A stretch of 64,000 nt of DNA from Acidimicrobiia bacterium (GCA_040881685.1 JBBECS010000036.1:18491-82490); one strand, 5' to 3'; positions 23,008-31,908 are shown, numbered from the stretch's first letter. Numbers and translations: made by a program. The notes: generated by a model not told the origin, from the sequence alone.

Positions 23008-23988
23008 ATGCAGATCGAGCTCGAGCGCCCCGTTGAAGATCGTCGGTCGGTCGCGCACGTGCCGGCAATCGACGGAGGGCCCAGCCCGAAGAAGAGCTTC
23101 TGGCCGGCCCTGGTCACGACGATCATCATCGTGGCGCCCTTCGCCGCGTTGGGCATCATCATCGCCCAGACGGTGAATGGCGACTTCGCCCTCCGTAACG
23201 TGCTCATCGCCGCGTTCTTCTACGTCCTCGTCGCGCATGGGCTGAGCGTCGGGTTCCATCGCCTGTTCACGCACCGCTCGTTCCAGGCCAACCGGCCCCT
23301 GAAGATCGCACTGGCCGTCCTCGGATCGATGTCGTTCCAGGGCTCGGTCGTCGGGTGGGTCGCCGACCATCGGCGCCACCACGTGTTCAGCGACCATGAG
23401 GGTGACCCGCACTCGCCGGTCCGTCCCGCATCGCAGCGGTTCGGTCGTCTCCGTGGCGCGATCCATGCCCATATGGGGTGGTTCTACGACCAAGAGTCCA
23501 CCAACCGCGAGAGGTACGCCCCCGACCTGCTGGCCGACCGCGACATCGTCATGATCGATCGCCTGTTCGTGCCGTTGTGTGTGGCGACGCTGGCGATCCC
23601 CTTCGGGATCGGGTGGGCGATCACCGGCAACTTTGGCGACGGCGTCGCGGCGTTCCTGTGGGCCGGTGTGCTTCGGATCGGTCTGTGGCACCACGTCACG
23701 TGGGCGACCAACTCGCTGTGTCACCTGTTCGGCAAGCGCCCGTTCCGAAGTAGCGACAGCGCCCGCAACGTGCCGTCACTCGCCTTGATCTCGATGGGTG
23801 AGGCGTTCCACAACGCCCACCACGCGTTCCCGAGCATGGCTCGCTACGGCGTCGATCGGTTCCAGGTCGACACCTCCGCCTCGCTCATCCACCTGTTCGA
23901 GAAGCTCGGCTGGGCGACGCGCGTTCGCTGGCCGAACGCGGCGCGCCTCGACGCAGCGCGCCTCATCCCGGTTCGGTCAAATGCCTGA
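23008..23988 (+). CDS. Membrane fatty acid (acyl-CoA) desaturase
   Basis: A 326-residue integral membrane di-iron enzyme. The three histidine boxes are HRLFTH (HxxxxH), DHRRHH (HxxHH) and HNAHHAF (HxxHH), with hydrophobic pairs at about residues 33-55, 65-80, 100-112 and 185-220. This is the delta-9 acyl-CoA desaturase layout, so it probably introduces a double bond into membrane acyl chains. It is preceded by a 199-bp gap with small palindromes but no gene. The following membrane protein starts 10 bp after its stop. Confidence 0.92.
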   Translation: MQIELERPVEDRRSVAHVPAIDGGPSPKKSFWPALVTTIIIVAPFAALGIIIAQTVNGDFALRNVLIAAFFYVLVAHGLSVGFHRLFTHRSFQANRPLKIALAVLGSMSFQGSVVGWVADHRRHHVFSDHEGDPHSPVRPASQRFGRLRGAIHAHMGWFYDQESTNRERYAPDLLADRDIVMIDRLFVPLCVATLAIPFGIGWAITGNFGDGVAAFLWAGVLRIGLWHHVTWATNSLCHLFGKRPFRSSDSARNVPSLALISMGEAFHNAHHAFPSMARYGVDRFQVDTSASLIHLFEKLGWATRVRWPNAARLDAARLIPVRSNA

Positions 23989-23997
23989 CGTCACGCC

Positions 23998-24672
23998 GTG
24001 AGCACGATCACGGCACGCCCGGATTACTGGCGCGATCACGCCGAGCCGACCAGTGTCCGGATCCCATCGTTCGTCCAGCTCGCACGTCGGGCCATCCCGC
24101 AGATCCTCGAGGGCGTACTGATCCCACTCGGGTTGTTCCTGATCACGATGCGCTTCTTCGGCATCTGGCCCGCCATCGTCGCGGGGCTCGGCTGGGAGGC
24201 GGCGGCGATCTCCCGTCGTCTCCTGACGGGGCGCAGGGTGTCCGGCATCATGATCGTCGGCGCGCTCATGCTCACCACCCGCTCGGTGCTCTCCCTGGCA
24301 ACCGGCAGCACGTTCGTGTACTTCGCCCAACCGATCCTCGGCGCCGCGCTCGTCGCGTCGGCGTTTCTGCTGTCGGTCGTCATCGGTCAACCGCTCGCAC
24401 GACGATTCGCGAGCGACTACTGCTTCATCCCGGATCATGTCCAGGACGACAAACGCGTCCACGCATTCATGGTGCGCTGCTCGATGATGTGGGCCGCCGT
24501 CGGGTTTGCCAACACAGCGATCACACTCTGGCTGCTCCTCAGCCAATCGACGACGACGTTCATCATGGCGAAGACGTTGTTGTCGTGGGTGCTGTTCCTC
24601 GGTCCAGTGGCGGCGTCGGTCTTCTGGTTCCGCCGCTCGATGACCCGCTTCGGTCTCGTCAGGGCAGCTTGA
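23998..24672 (+). CDS. VC0807-like integral membrane protein
   Basis: A 224-residue protein with five or six hydrophobic helices (about residues 33-55, 56-68, 80-100, 105-130, 160-180, 185-205). The phrases PQILEGVLIPLGLFLITMRFFGIWPAIVAGLGWE and SGIMIVGALML fit the VC0807 family of unknown function. GTG start at 23998, 10 bp after the desaturase, suggests one transcript and perhaps a membrane-lipid role. Confidence 0.7.
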   Translation: MSTITARPDYWRDHAEPTSVRIPSFVQLARRAIPQILEGVLIPLGLFLITMRFFGIWPAIVAGLGWEAAAISRRLLTGRRVSGIMIVGALMLTTRSVLSLATGSTFVYFAQPILGAALVASAFLLSVVIGQPLARRFASDYCFIPDHVQDDKRVHAFMVRCSMMWAAVGFANTAITLWLLLSQSTTTFIMAKTLLSWVLFLGPVAASVFWFRRSMTRFGLVRAA

Positions 24673-24724
24673 ACATGGCTCGACCTCCATCGGGGGTTCC
24701 CCTACAGAACTCGGCGCGCTGACG

Positions 24725-25432
24725 ATGCAGCGCCCAGAGCTGGTCGAGCTCCTCACTCGCCTCGAGGGTGATCGCGAACGCGGTGAGCACTTGGGCCCTC
24801 ATCTGTGCCATGCCTGCGTTGAGTTGTTCGCGGTGAGCGGAGCCGCCATCGTCCTGATGAACGATGACGGCAACGGCAGCGCGCTGGCGGCTTCCGACGA
24901 CGCCATCCGCGCGGTCGAAGATCTCCAGTTCACACTCGGTGAAGGGCCTGGGATCCAGGCCCACGACTTGGGCCGTCCGGTCTTAGAACCGGACCTGGCG
25001 GCGCTGGGCAGCCGGTGGCCGACCTTCGGCCCGGCAGTGCGCGAGCTCGGTGTGCACGCGGCCTTCGGTTTCCCCTTGCGGGTCGGCGCGGCGCGCATGG
25101 GCGCGCTCGACCTGTACGCAGATCGCCCCACGGTCCTCGACCCCGAGCGCATCTCCGACGCAATCGTCCTGGCCGAGGTCGTGACCCAAGCCGTGCTCTC
25201 GATGCAGGCCGGTGCGCCGGCGGGCAAGCTCCCCCACGAGATCGACCACGCCGACGGTCTGCGGGCTGAGGTACACCAGGCGTCAGGGATGATCTCCGAG
25301 CAGCTGGAGATCGGCATCGTGGATGCGCTCGTTCGCCTCCGCGCGTTCGCGTACGCTCGGGGGGAGTCGATCAATGCAGTCGCCCGTGATGTGGTCATGC
25401 GGCGCGTCACGATGGACGGTCTGACGGAGTGA
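24725..25432 (+). CDS. GAF-ANTAR transcription antiterminator (1)
   Basis: A 235-residue regulator: a GAF domain (about 20-150; GEGPGIQAHDLGRPVLEPDL, HAAFGFPLRVG) and a C-terminal ANTAR RNA-binding domain (about 175-230; RAEVHQASGMISEQLEIGIVDALVRLRAFAYARGESINAVARDVV). ANTAR proteins bind paired hexanucleotide hairpins in nascent RNA and prevent termination; the GAF domain senses a small ligand. A paralogue of the same architecture follows 44 bp downstream. Target RNA not identified in the window. Confidence 0.87.
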   Translation: MQRPELVELLTRLEGDRERGEHLGPHLCHACVELFAVSGAAIVLMNDDGNGSALAASDDAIRAVEDLQFTLGEGPGIQAHDLGRPVLEPDLAALGSRWPTFGPAVRELGVHAAFGFPLRVGAARMGALDLYADRPTVLDPERISDAIVLAEVVTQAVLSMQAGAPAGKLPHEIDHADGLRAEVHQASGMISEQLEIGIVDALVRLRAFAYARGESINAVARDVVMRRVTMDGLTE

Positions 25433-25476
25433 CAGGCGAGACGGGTTGAGCACACGAGCGGCGAGAGGAGGGCGCG

Positions 25477-26217
25477 GTGGTCACGAAGCGTGAGACCTTG
25501 CTCGCTCAGACCTTTGTCGACGTTGCCGACACCCTGGTAGCGGATTTTGACGTCTTGGAGTTCCTGACCGTGCTCACGTCGCGATGCGTCGAGCTCTTCG
25601 ACCTGGCCGAGGCAGGGTTGCTCCTCGGCAACGGTCCTGGAGGCGTCCGCGTTGCTGCATCGTCGAGCCACGACGCCCGTCTGCTCGACGTGCTCGAGAT
25701 CCAGCGCGACGAAGGGCCGAGCCTCGACTGCTTCCGCGCCGGCGCGCTGGTTCAGTGCGAGGACTTGCGCACCGCCGCCGATCGCTGGCCACGGTTCGTC
25801 GACCAGGCCGTGGCGTCGGGTTGGCTCTCGTCCTATGCCCTGCCGATGCGCCTGCGCGACGACACGATCGGCTCCCTGAACCTGTTGCGGGCCCAGACGG
25901 GCCTGATCGACGCGGCCGACCTTGTCGCCGCACAAGCCCTGGCTGATGTCGCGACCATCGGCATCCTCCAGCACCGCGCCGCGGAAGAGCATCGGCTCCT
26001 GGCCGAGCAGCTCCAATACGCGCTCGACAGCCGGGTGGCCATCGAGCAGGCCAAGGGCGTGATCGGCCAGCACGCCGATCTGAGCATGGACACTGCGTTC
26101 TCGCTGCTCCGCGGCCATGCCCGTGACCACAACCTGCGACTCGTCGACGTTGCCCACGCCCTGGTCGACCGCTCGCTCGACGTCGAGTCCGTGGCCCACA
26201 AGCAGCGCTTGAAGTAG
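25477..26217 (+). CDS. GAF-ANTAR transcription antiterminator (2)
   Basis: A 246-residue paralogue with GAF (about 20-165; DEGPSLDCFRAGALVQCEDL, SYALPMRLRDDTIGSLNLLR) and ANTAR (about 180-240; ALDSRVAIEQAKGVIGQHADLSMDTAFSLLRGHARDHNLRLVDVAHALV). The AKGVIG segment is the classic ANTAR helix. GTG start at 25477 behind AGGAGG. Two such regulators in tandem may sense different ligands or form a heterodimer. Confidence 0.88.
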   Translation: MVTKRETLLAQTFVDVADTLVADFDVLEFLTVLTSRCVELFDLAEAGLLLGNGPGGVRVAASSSHDARLLDVLEIQRDEGPSLDCFRAGALVQCEDLRTAADRWPRFVDQAVASGWLSSYALPMRLRDDTIGSLNLLRAQTGLIDAADLVAAQALADVATIGILQHRAAEEHRLLAEQLQYALDSRVAIEQAKGVIGQHADLSMDTAFSLLRGHARDHNLRLVDVAHALVDRSLDVESVAHKQRLK

Positions 26218-26245
26218 CTCGCGGTCCTCAGCCGAGGGAGCGAGC
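26217..26245. terminator. Stem-loop between convergent genes
   Basis: GCTCGC (26217-26222) pairs with GCGAGC (26240-26245), and inner CCTC with GAGG around an AGCC loop. It occupies the gap between the second ANTAR gene (plus) and the CoA-transferase gene (minus), so it could terminate both. No T-run. Confidence 0.5.
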
Positions 26246-27505
26246 GTGCTCGCGCAGCCCGTCGCGGAAGTCGGGATGGGCAACCTCGGCGAGCGCCAAG
26301 GCGCGCTCGCGCACGGTCCGACCCCTGAGCTCTGCGGTTCCGTGCTCCGTGATCACCACGTCCAACTGATGGCGCGGCGTCGTGACGATCGATCCCGCCG
26401 GCAAAGAGGCGACGATCCGAGAGGTCAGCTGGTCGGCGATCGTGGAGGTCGACGGTAGACACAGGAGCGCACGGTCCTGGAGCTGGATGCCGGACGCGGC
26501 GGCGAAGTCCTCGTGCCCACCGATGCCCGAGTACTGCTTGCCCCCGATGGTGTCGGCCACGATCTGACCGAAGAGATCGATCGTGAGCGCGCTGTTGATC
26601 GTGACCATGCGCTCGTTCTTCGCGATGACGTCAGGCGAGTTGACGACCGACACGGGGAGGAACCGGACCTCTTGGTTGCCGTCGAGCCACGTGTTGAGCT
26701 CGGCCGTGCCGGCCGCGAACGTGCTGATCGAATGGCCGACGAACACGCCTTTTCGCTGATTCGTGATCTTGCCCGCCGCGTGCAGCTTCATGAGGCCGGT
26801 CGTGAACATCTCGGAGTGCACGCCGTAGTCTCCGCCTTGTCCCTGCGCGAGCAGACCGGCGACGGCCGACGGGACACCACCGATACCGGTCTGGAGCGTC
26901 GAGCCGTCGACCACGAATCCGTCGGCCTGCTCAGCGATCGCGAGCTCCACCGCGGTCGGCTCGACGTCAGCGAGCACGAACATCGGTCGGTCGCTCTCCA
27001 CGAGGATGTCCACATCGTCCACGTGCAACCCGTGCGGATGGTCGGGCGGAAGCCCGAGTGTGCGCGGGCAGGCAGGGTTGATCTCCACGATGAGCACCCG
27101 ATCGGGGTCGGCGGCAACACGCGTGAGCTCGTCCTGGATCGCACCCGAGTGCAGGCCGAGGCTCATGAAGCCCGACTCATCCGGTGGTGTCGCGAGCGTT
27201 GCCACGACTCGCGACGAGGTCTGCTCCGCGACAGGGCCGAACCGTCGGAAGTCAGCCGGGATGTATTGCACCTCGGCGCCCGAGTCGATGAGGAACCGCT
27301 CGGCGGGTCCGAAGAACCCGGTGCGGTAGTGCACGTTCGGCTTCGTGAGCACCTCGAACAGGTCGACGAGCAGCGCGCCCAGCACATCGAGCTGCTCCCA
27401 ATCATCGCGTTCGCCGAGCGCGTGCAGGAACCCGGTCGGTTGCCCCGGTCCAAGTGGGATCGTCAGCGAGTCGCGCGGTCGCAGCTCGCCCACTGCCTCA
27501 GCCAT
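26228..27505 (-). CDS. Acetyl-CoA hydrolase/transferase family protein (4-hydroxybutyrate CoA-transferase-like)
   Basis: A 425-residue family I-type CoA transferase of the acetate/4-hydroxybutyrate group: PLGPGQPTGFLHAL near the N-terminus, FVDGSTLQTGIGGVPSAVAGLL in the middle, and SGIGGHEDFAAAS plus DVVITEHGTAELRGRTVRERA near the end. The catalytic Glu is expected at TEHG or the preceding GIGGHED segment. It moves CoA between acyl-CoA and a free acid, often acetyl-CoA. ATG 27505 was chosen from the conserved N-terminal region. Divergent from a small unknown gene. Confidence 0.87.
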   Translation of the reverse strand: MAEAVGELRPRDSLTIPLGPGQPTGFLHALGERDDWEQLDVLGALLVDLFEVLTKPNVHYRTGFFGPAERFLIDSGAEVQYIPADFRRFGPVAEQTSSRVVATLATPPDESGFMSLGLHSGAIQDELTRVAADPDRVLIVEINPACPRTLGLPPDHPHGLHVDDVDILVESDRPMFVLADVEPTAVELAIAEQADGFVVDGSTLQTGIGGVPSAVAGLLAQGQGGDYGVHSEMFTTGLMKLHAAGKITNQRKGVFVGHSISTFAAGTAELNTWLDGNQEVRFLPVSVVNSPDVIAKNERMVTINSALTIDLFGQIVADTIGGKQYSGIGGHEDFAAASGIQLQDRALLCLPSTSTIADQLTSRIVASLPAGSIVTTPRHQLDVVITEHGTAELRGRTVRERALALAEVAHPDFRDGLREHARSLG

Positions 27506-27523
27506 CGTTCGGATCGTGGTGTT

Positions 27524-27548
27524 CCCCCGCGCCGCCGTCACGCGGGGG
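27524..27548. promoter_or_regulatory. Inverted repeat in divergent promoter region
   Basis: CCCCCGCG (27524-27531) and CGCGGGGG (27541-27548) are exact complements around nine bases, in the 62-bp gap between the CoA-transferase gene (minus) and the small gene at 27568 (plus). It may be an operator for both. A TACACT hexamer follows at 27552. Confidence 0.4.
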
Positions 27549-27567
27549 ACCGTACACTCGAAGGACC

Positions 27568-27957
27568 ATGGGACGAATGTTCGACAGCTTGCGCGCCGCG
27601 CTGCGCGCTCGCGGTGCAGCGAAGCCGCTCGAGTCGATGGATGCGATCGACCAGGCGGGTGCAACCGGCGCGGCCGAGAGCCTCATGGAGCAAGTTGTGA
27701 AGGGCGCCGAGATCGACCCGAAGGACGCCGACTTCGCGCCGGTCGAGGGTGTCGGGGTCGATGAGTACGCCACGATCTGCAAAGCGATCGTCAACGCCGG
27801 CCCGCAAGCCGACGAGCAGAAGGCGCTGGTTATCGTCGCCGAGCACGGCGTCGACGCTTCCAAGTGGACGCAGATCGTCGAGGTGTGGAACGAGCGCGTC
27901 ATGCGCAGCAACCCGGTCAAGATGCGTTACAGCGCCACGTTCATCAGCCAACCCTGA
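27568..27957 (+). CDS. Small cytoplasmic protein of unknown function
   Basis: A 129-residue, largely helical, acidic-basic mixed protein with no leader or membrane segment. The middle has FAPVEGVGVDEYATICKAIVNAG and the end EHGVDASKWTQIVEVWNERVMRSNPVKMRYSATFI, phrases that recall actinobacterial DUF6620-type proteins, though I cannot confirm this. An AAGGA site precedes the ATG at 27568. It lies 65 bp before the ferredoxin gene on the same strand, but no functional link is evident. Confidence 0.65.
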   Translation: MGRMFDSLRAALRARGAAKPLESMDAIDQAGATGAAESLMEQVVKGAEIDPKDADFAPVEGVGVDEYATICKAIVNAGPQADEQKALVIVAEHGVDASKWTQIVEVWNERVMRSNPVKMRYSATFISQP

Positions 27958-28022
27958 TCACAGCGGGGCTTCCTCGAGGGAGCTCCTGGGTAGATCCCCG
28001 AGAGCGACCAGAGGAGTGAGAG

Positions 28023-28418
28023 ATGTCCGGGCTTGCCATCATCACCGAGGCGTGCATCGACGTGAAGGATCGGGCGTGCGTGGACGTATGTCCGGTCCAG
28101 TGCATCTACGAGTTCGACCCGGCGAAGAACATGCTCTTCTCCGAGGCGGAGGCGGGAAGCGGCGTCACCGAGAACACCCATCAGCCGAACCCGGACATGG
28201 TCTCGGTCTTCGCGGACAGCATCCTGTACGTGAACCTCGAGGAGTGCACGTCGTGCACTGCGTGCTACCAGCCCGACGTGTGCCCTGTCGGCGCCATCTA
28301 TACCGAGGAGGGCGTCCCCGACGGAAGCGCGAACGCCAAGTACAACGCGAAGGACGAGAACAAGGGCCACGACCACACGTTCTTCATCCAGCTGAGTCGC
28401 GAGGTCTTCGCCGACTAG
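28023..28418 (+). CDS. FdxA-like ferredoxin with extended C-terminus
   Basis: A 131-residue ferredoxin. The first cluster motif is ACIDVKDRACVDVCPVQCIYE, the form with a long Cys spacing that holds a [3Fe-4S] or [4Fe-4S] cluster in FdxA proteins; the second is CTSCTACYQPDVCPVGAI. A 40-residue loop separates the two and the C-terminal 35 residues are polar. Eleven bases after its stop begins a P450 gene, making it the probable electron donor to that enzyme. A GAGGAG site lies before the ATG. Confidence 0.9.
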   Translation: MSGLAIITEACIDVKDRACVDVCPVQCIYEFDPAKNMLFSEAEAGSGVTENTHQPNPDMVSVFADSILYVNLEECTSCTACYQPDVCPVGAIYTEEGVPDGSANAKYNAKDENKGHDHTFFIQLSREVFAD

Positions 28419-28429
28419 CGGGATACGTT

Positions 28430-29656
28430 GTGGCCGTGACCGACGACGAGAAGGCGTTCAACCCGTTCGACGCCGAGCAGGTGCAGGACGCATGGCCGTT
28501 GCTCGCCGAGCTTCGGAAGGAAGGACCGGTCGCGTCGATCTCCGGTGGGATGCACTACGTGACCCGTCATGCCGAGTGTCAGGCCGTGCTCCGGGACACG
28601 ACCTCGTTCTCGAACGCATCGGGCCTCAAGGAGCCCGGTGTCGTGGTGCCGCTCGAGGATCGGGTGCTGGGCGAGCTCGATCCACCTCTGCACACGCCGG
28701 TCCGCCGGGTGATGGTGACGGCGCTGACCCCGCGCGTGGTGCACGCGGCTGAGCCGTTCATCCGCGAGACGGCCGGTCGTCTGCTCGACGCGATCCCAGT
28801 GGCCGGCACGGCCGACCTGGTGCCGGCGTTCACGGCCCCGCTTCCCAACCGAGTGACCGTGTACCTCCTCGGGTTCCCGCCGGAAGACTCCGACCGGATC
28901 GCGGCGTGGACCAAGGAGTTCATGGAGAGCGGTTTCCCGCTTACGAACCGAACCGCCCGCGGCGAAGGGTTCGAGAACGCCTTTCCCGAGTTCGTCGGCT
29001 ACATCGACGAGCAGATCGACCGACGAGAAGGCGCCGATCTCGACCCTGATGCACCGACCGACGTCGTCACCAAGCTGCTCGCGCTCGAGGTCGAAGGGAG
29101 TCGGCTGACCCGTCGGCAGGTCCGGGCGCTCACGCGCAACCTGATCACCGGCGGGTTCACGACGACGAGCCAGCTGCTGGGGAACTTGCTCAACCAGATG
29201 TTGACCAACGCCAGCGTCGAGCACGCGCTGCGCACCGATGACGCCGCGCTCGATCGCGCGATCGAGGAGAGCCTCCGCCTCTCACCGCCAGTGCTGTTCG
29301 TCGCCCGCGGCTGCGTGCACGACACCACGATCGCCGACGACGTCCCGGTGCACCCGGGGGAGCGCGTGATCGTCGGTTCCGCATCCGCCAACCGCGACAA
29401 GCAGCTGTTCGACGATGCCGACACGTTCCGCATCGACCGTGCGAACGCCGATCAGCACCTCACGTTCGGCTACGGCTCGCACGTCTGTCCCGGTGCGGCG
29501 CTTGCCCGAGCCGAGGCTCGCATCGCGATCGCCGCGTTCCTCGAGCGGTTCCCGCCGGACTCGATCCGCCTCGCGCCCGGCTACGAGTTCGTCAATGTCC
29601 CGACGTTCTTCGAGATCGGCCCGCGATCGCTTCCGGTGGAGATCAGTCGGCACTGA
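28430..29656 (+). CDS. Cytochrome P450 (2), paired with ferredoxin
   Basis: A 408-residue P450: I-helix GGFTTTS (241-247), K-helix ESLR (280-283), haem loop FGYGSHVCPG with Cys353. The I-helix acidic residue that normally precedes Thr is a Thr here (F-T-T-T), which may alter proton delivery. GTG 28430 was chosen, with GTG 28436 two codons later also possible. The ferredoxin gene directly upstream is its likely redox partner; a ferredoxin reductase is not in the window. Substrate unknown. Confidence 0.92.
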   Translation: MAVTDDEKAFNPFDAEQVQDAWPLLAELRKEGPVASISGGMHYVTRHAECQAVLRDTTSFSNASGLKEPGVVVPLEDRVLGELDPPLHTPVRRVMVTALTPRVVHAAEPFIRETAGRLLDAIPVAGTADLVPAFTAPLPNRVTVYLLGFPPEDSDRIAAWTKEFMESGFPLTNRTARGEGFENAFPEFVGYIDEQIDRREGADLDPDAPTDVVTKLLALEVEGSRLTRRQVRALTRNLITGGFTTTSQLLGNLLNQMLTNASVEHALRTDDAALDRAIEESLRLSPPVLFVARGCVHDTTIADDVPVHPGERVIVGSASANRDKQLFDDADTFRIDRANADQHLTFGYGSHVCPGAALARAEARIAIAAFLERFPPDSIRLAPGYEFVNVPTFFEIGPRSLPVEISRH

Positions 29657-29740
29657 TCGTCCGCGGGCGTGCCCGGAACCGGGTTCCCGGTCTCCGGTTC
29701 AGGCGCACCTACCATGGCCCCACGCGGCACCGGAGGATCC

Positions 29741-30616
29741 ATGGGTTCGTTCATCAGTCTCATCGCCAGGCGAGGCAAGCTCGCGTTCCAGACCGCGGTC
29801 ATCGTCGCGTTGCTCCTGGGCCTGCGCTTCGCGGTCGAGGAGTTCGACTGGGAGTTCGTCGAGGTCTCGTCGCTGCTCACGGCGCTGGTGTCTGGTGGGA
29901 TCTTCGTGGTCGCGCTCGTCGTCGCAGGCACGCTTACTGACTACAAGGAGAGTGAGCGCGTGCCGGCCGAGATCGTCGCCGGCCTGTCGAGCATCCACAC
30001 CGACGGCACGATGTTCAAGAAGGAGAAGGCCCACTTCGACCTCGCAGGCCTCGAGCGCCGGCTGCGCAACGTGGTGCTCACGTTCCGCTCCGATCTGGAG
30101 AAGCCAGGGGAGCGCACGTGTGTCGCGGCGGTGAACGCCATCAGCGAGTCGTTCGCGGAGATGGACCGGCTGGAAGTGATCGCCACGTACATTTCCCGCC
30201 TGCGCGGTGAGCAGTCGGCGATCCGCAAGTCCGTCTTGCGGGTGTACCACATCCAGCAGACCGAGTTCGTGCCCTCGGCGTACATGTTGATCTGGACCGT
30301 GCTGTTCGTGGCGGTCGGCATGCTCACGTTCACCGAGAACTCGTCGAGTGCTGAGGCGTATGTGCTCCTGGGCGCGATCTACTTCCTGCTGCTCTACCTC
30401 GCGCGCCTGCTCCGGATCCTCGACACGCCGTTCCAGCCCCGCCGCTTCACGAACGACGACGTCGACCTGTTCCTGCTCGATGACTTCGCCGCCAGCATGG
30501 AGGACAACAAGGCGTCGACAAACAGCGATGGTGGTGTGCACTGGGACGCCCGCCAGTTCGCCAGCGACGTGGCGGTGGAGCTCGCTCGGCTGACGGAGCA
30601 CCAGAAGAACAGCTGA
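29741..30616 (+). CDS. Four-helix membrane protein, bestrophin-like organisation, function unknown
   Basis: A 291-residue membrane protein with hydrophobic pairs at about residues 14-32 and 41-62 and again at about 185-205 and 210-228, separated by a 120-residue charged cytoplasmic part (KESERVPAEIVAGLSSIH, RLEVIATYISRLRGEQSAIR). The last 60 residues are acidic (NDDVDLFLLDDF). The two-plus-two helix plan with a long helical linker resembles bestrophin-like or DUF4239-type proteins; similarity is by layout only. GGAGGA precedes ATG 29741. Confidence 0.6.
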   Translation: MGSFISLIARRGKLAFQTAVIVALLLGLRFAVEEFDWEFVEVSSLLTALVSGGIFVVALVVAGTLTDYKESERVPAEIVAGLSSIHTDGTMFKKEKAHFDLAGLERRLRNVVLTFRSDLEKPGERTCVAAVNAISESFAEMDRLEVIATYISRLRGEQSAIRKSVLRVYHIQQTEFVPSAYMLIWTVLFVAVGMLTFTENSSSAEAYVLLGAIYFLLLYLARLLRILDTPFQPRRFTNDDVDLFLLDDFAASMEDNKASTNSDGGVHWDARQFASDVAVELARLTEHQKNS

Positions 30617-30622
30617 CAAGAC

Positions 30623-31018
30623 GTGATCCTCGCCCAGGTGAATCTCTTCGTAGAGGACTTCCCGGCGATGCTCGCGTTCTACCGAGATCAGCTCGGGTGC
30701 GAGATCATCGACATCGAACCGGGCCCGCCCGCCGTGCCACTCGTCAACTGGGCATCGATGGTGGCCGGGAACATGATTCTGGAGCTCTTCGACGCCGTCG
30801 CGTACTGCCGCGATGTCGACGAGCTCCGCGCCGATGCGCGCTCGGCCATCGAGCTGTGCTTTCTCGTCGACGACGTAGATGCCGAACGCGCTCGCCTCGA
30901 GCAGGCCGGGATCAGCTGCCACCCAGTGCTCGAAGAGGAATGGGGTCGGTTCTCCTACTTTCGCGATCCCGCAGGCAACCGGCTCCAGATCTACCAAATG
31001 TCCGACAAGTCGCATTGA
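30623..31018 (+). CDS. VOC (glyoxalase-fold) protein
   Basis: A 131-residue VOC protein: ILAQVNLFVEDFPAMLAFYRDQLGCEIID at the start, NMILELFD mid-chain and FSYFRDPAGNRLQIYQM at the end. GTG 30623 lies six bases after the preceding stop, so the two genes are probably co-transcribed. The first metal-ligand His of many VOC enzymes is Asn or Gln here (AQVNL), which argues for a binding or atypical catalytic role. Confidence 0.78.
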   Translation: MILAQVNLFVEDFPAMLAFYRDQLGCEIIDIEPGPPAVPLVNWASMVAGNMILELFDAVAYCRDVDELRADARSAIELCFLVDDVDAERARLEQAGISCHPVLEEEWGRFSYFRDPAGNRLQIYQMSDKSH

Positions 31019-31072
31019 CTTCGTCGGCGTTCCGATGACCCCAGGCCTGGTGCGTCGGTAGCCTCCAGATCG

Positions 31073-31816
31073 ATGTTCGGCGCCGTCGCAACCAGTGACC
31101 TTGAGCGCATCGTGGTCGTGTCACCGCACTTCGACGATGCCGCGCTCGGCACCGCACACCTGCTCTCGGCGAACCCAGGCTCGACCGTGATCACCGTGTG
31201 CGCGGGCAAGCCGCCGACCTATCCCGCCGAACCGACGGAGTGGGACGCCCTTGGCGGCTTCACGGTCGGGGACGACGTCGTCGAGCTCCGCCGTGTCGAA
31301 GAGCGCGCCGCGATGGCCGTGTTCGAGGCAGAGCCGGTGTGGCTCGACTTCGTCGACTGGCAGTACCAACAGAAGCACGAGCGTGCGACACCCGAGCGGG
31401 TCGCGGAAGCACTCGAGGCCGCGCTGCGCGCCGCCGCGCCTAGCGCGGTGTTCGTGCCGATGGGGATCGCCAACCCCGACCACGAGCTCACGCAGGATGC
31501 GGGCCGCCTCGTGGTCGACCGCATGCCCGATATCGCGTGGTTCGCGTACGAGGACAGCGGCTACAAGCACATCCCGGGAATGCTCGCCTGGCGCATCTCG
31601 AAGTTGTTCCACTCCGGTCTCTGGCCCACACCCGCGGTCATCCCTGCGCCGCCCGACCCCGAGCGCAAACGCCGCGCGATGGACTGCTACAAGTCGCAGC
31701 TCGGCCCGTTGGAGCGCGACCACGCGCTGTCCACCCGTCTCAACGCGCCCGTACCCGAGCAGTACTGGCGCCTGGCACCACCGCCTGAGGGCTGGGAGCG
31801 GCTGACGGAGCGGTAG
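31073..31816 (+). CDS. PIG-L/LmbE-family deacetylase (mycothiol-type)
   Basis: A 247-residue N-acetylglucosamine-deacetylase-fold protein. The zinc-binding motif PHPDD appears as SPHFDDAALG, and the third ligand lies in GIANPDHELTQDA. The family deacetylates GlcNAc-inositol or cleaves mycothiol S-conjugates in actinobacteria. The Pro to Phe change in the metal motif is conservative in position of the His and Asp residues. Role in thiol metabolism or detoxification is inferred. ATG 31073. Confidence 0.83.
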   Translation: MFGAVATSDLERIVVVSPHFDDAALGTAHLLSANPGSTVITVCAGKPPTYPAEPTEWDALGGFTVGDDVVELRRVEERAAMAVFEAEPVWLDFVDWQYQQKHERATPERVAEALEAALRAAAPSAVFVPMGIANPDHELTQDAGRLVVDRMPDIAWFAYEDSGYKHIPGMLAWRISKLFHSGLWPTPAVIPAPPDPERKRRAMDCYKSQLGPLERDHALSTRLNAPVPEQYWRLAPPPEGWERLTER

Positions 31817-31892
31817 CCAGCGTGCCGGATAGAGCACCAGATCACGGTCGACTGCACAACGGAGCCCTCGCCCGGACCGACCCCCCTTTGCC

Positions 31893-31908
31893 TCAGTCGT
31901 CTGGTTGA
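31893..31908. promoter_or_regulatory. Weak TCAAC-N6-GTTGA-like site before an acyl-CoA ligase
   Basis: TCAGT CGTCTG GTTGA: the right half-site is perfect and continues GACGC like the other copies, the left half-site has two mismatches. It lies 35 bp before ATG 31944. Treated as a possible low-affinity site. Confidence 0.25.

Noticed and set aside
27749..28430. Possible N-terminal extension of P450 (2) upstream of GTG 28430
   Set aside because: It would overlap the ferredoxin gene completely in another frame and has no P450 homology; the known N-terminal segment starts at 28430-28436.
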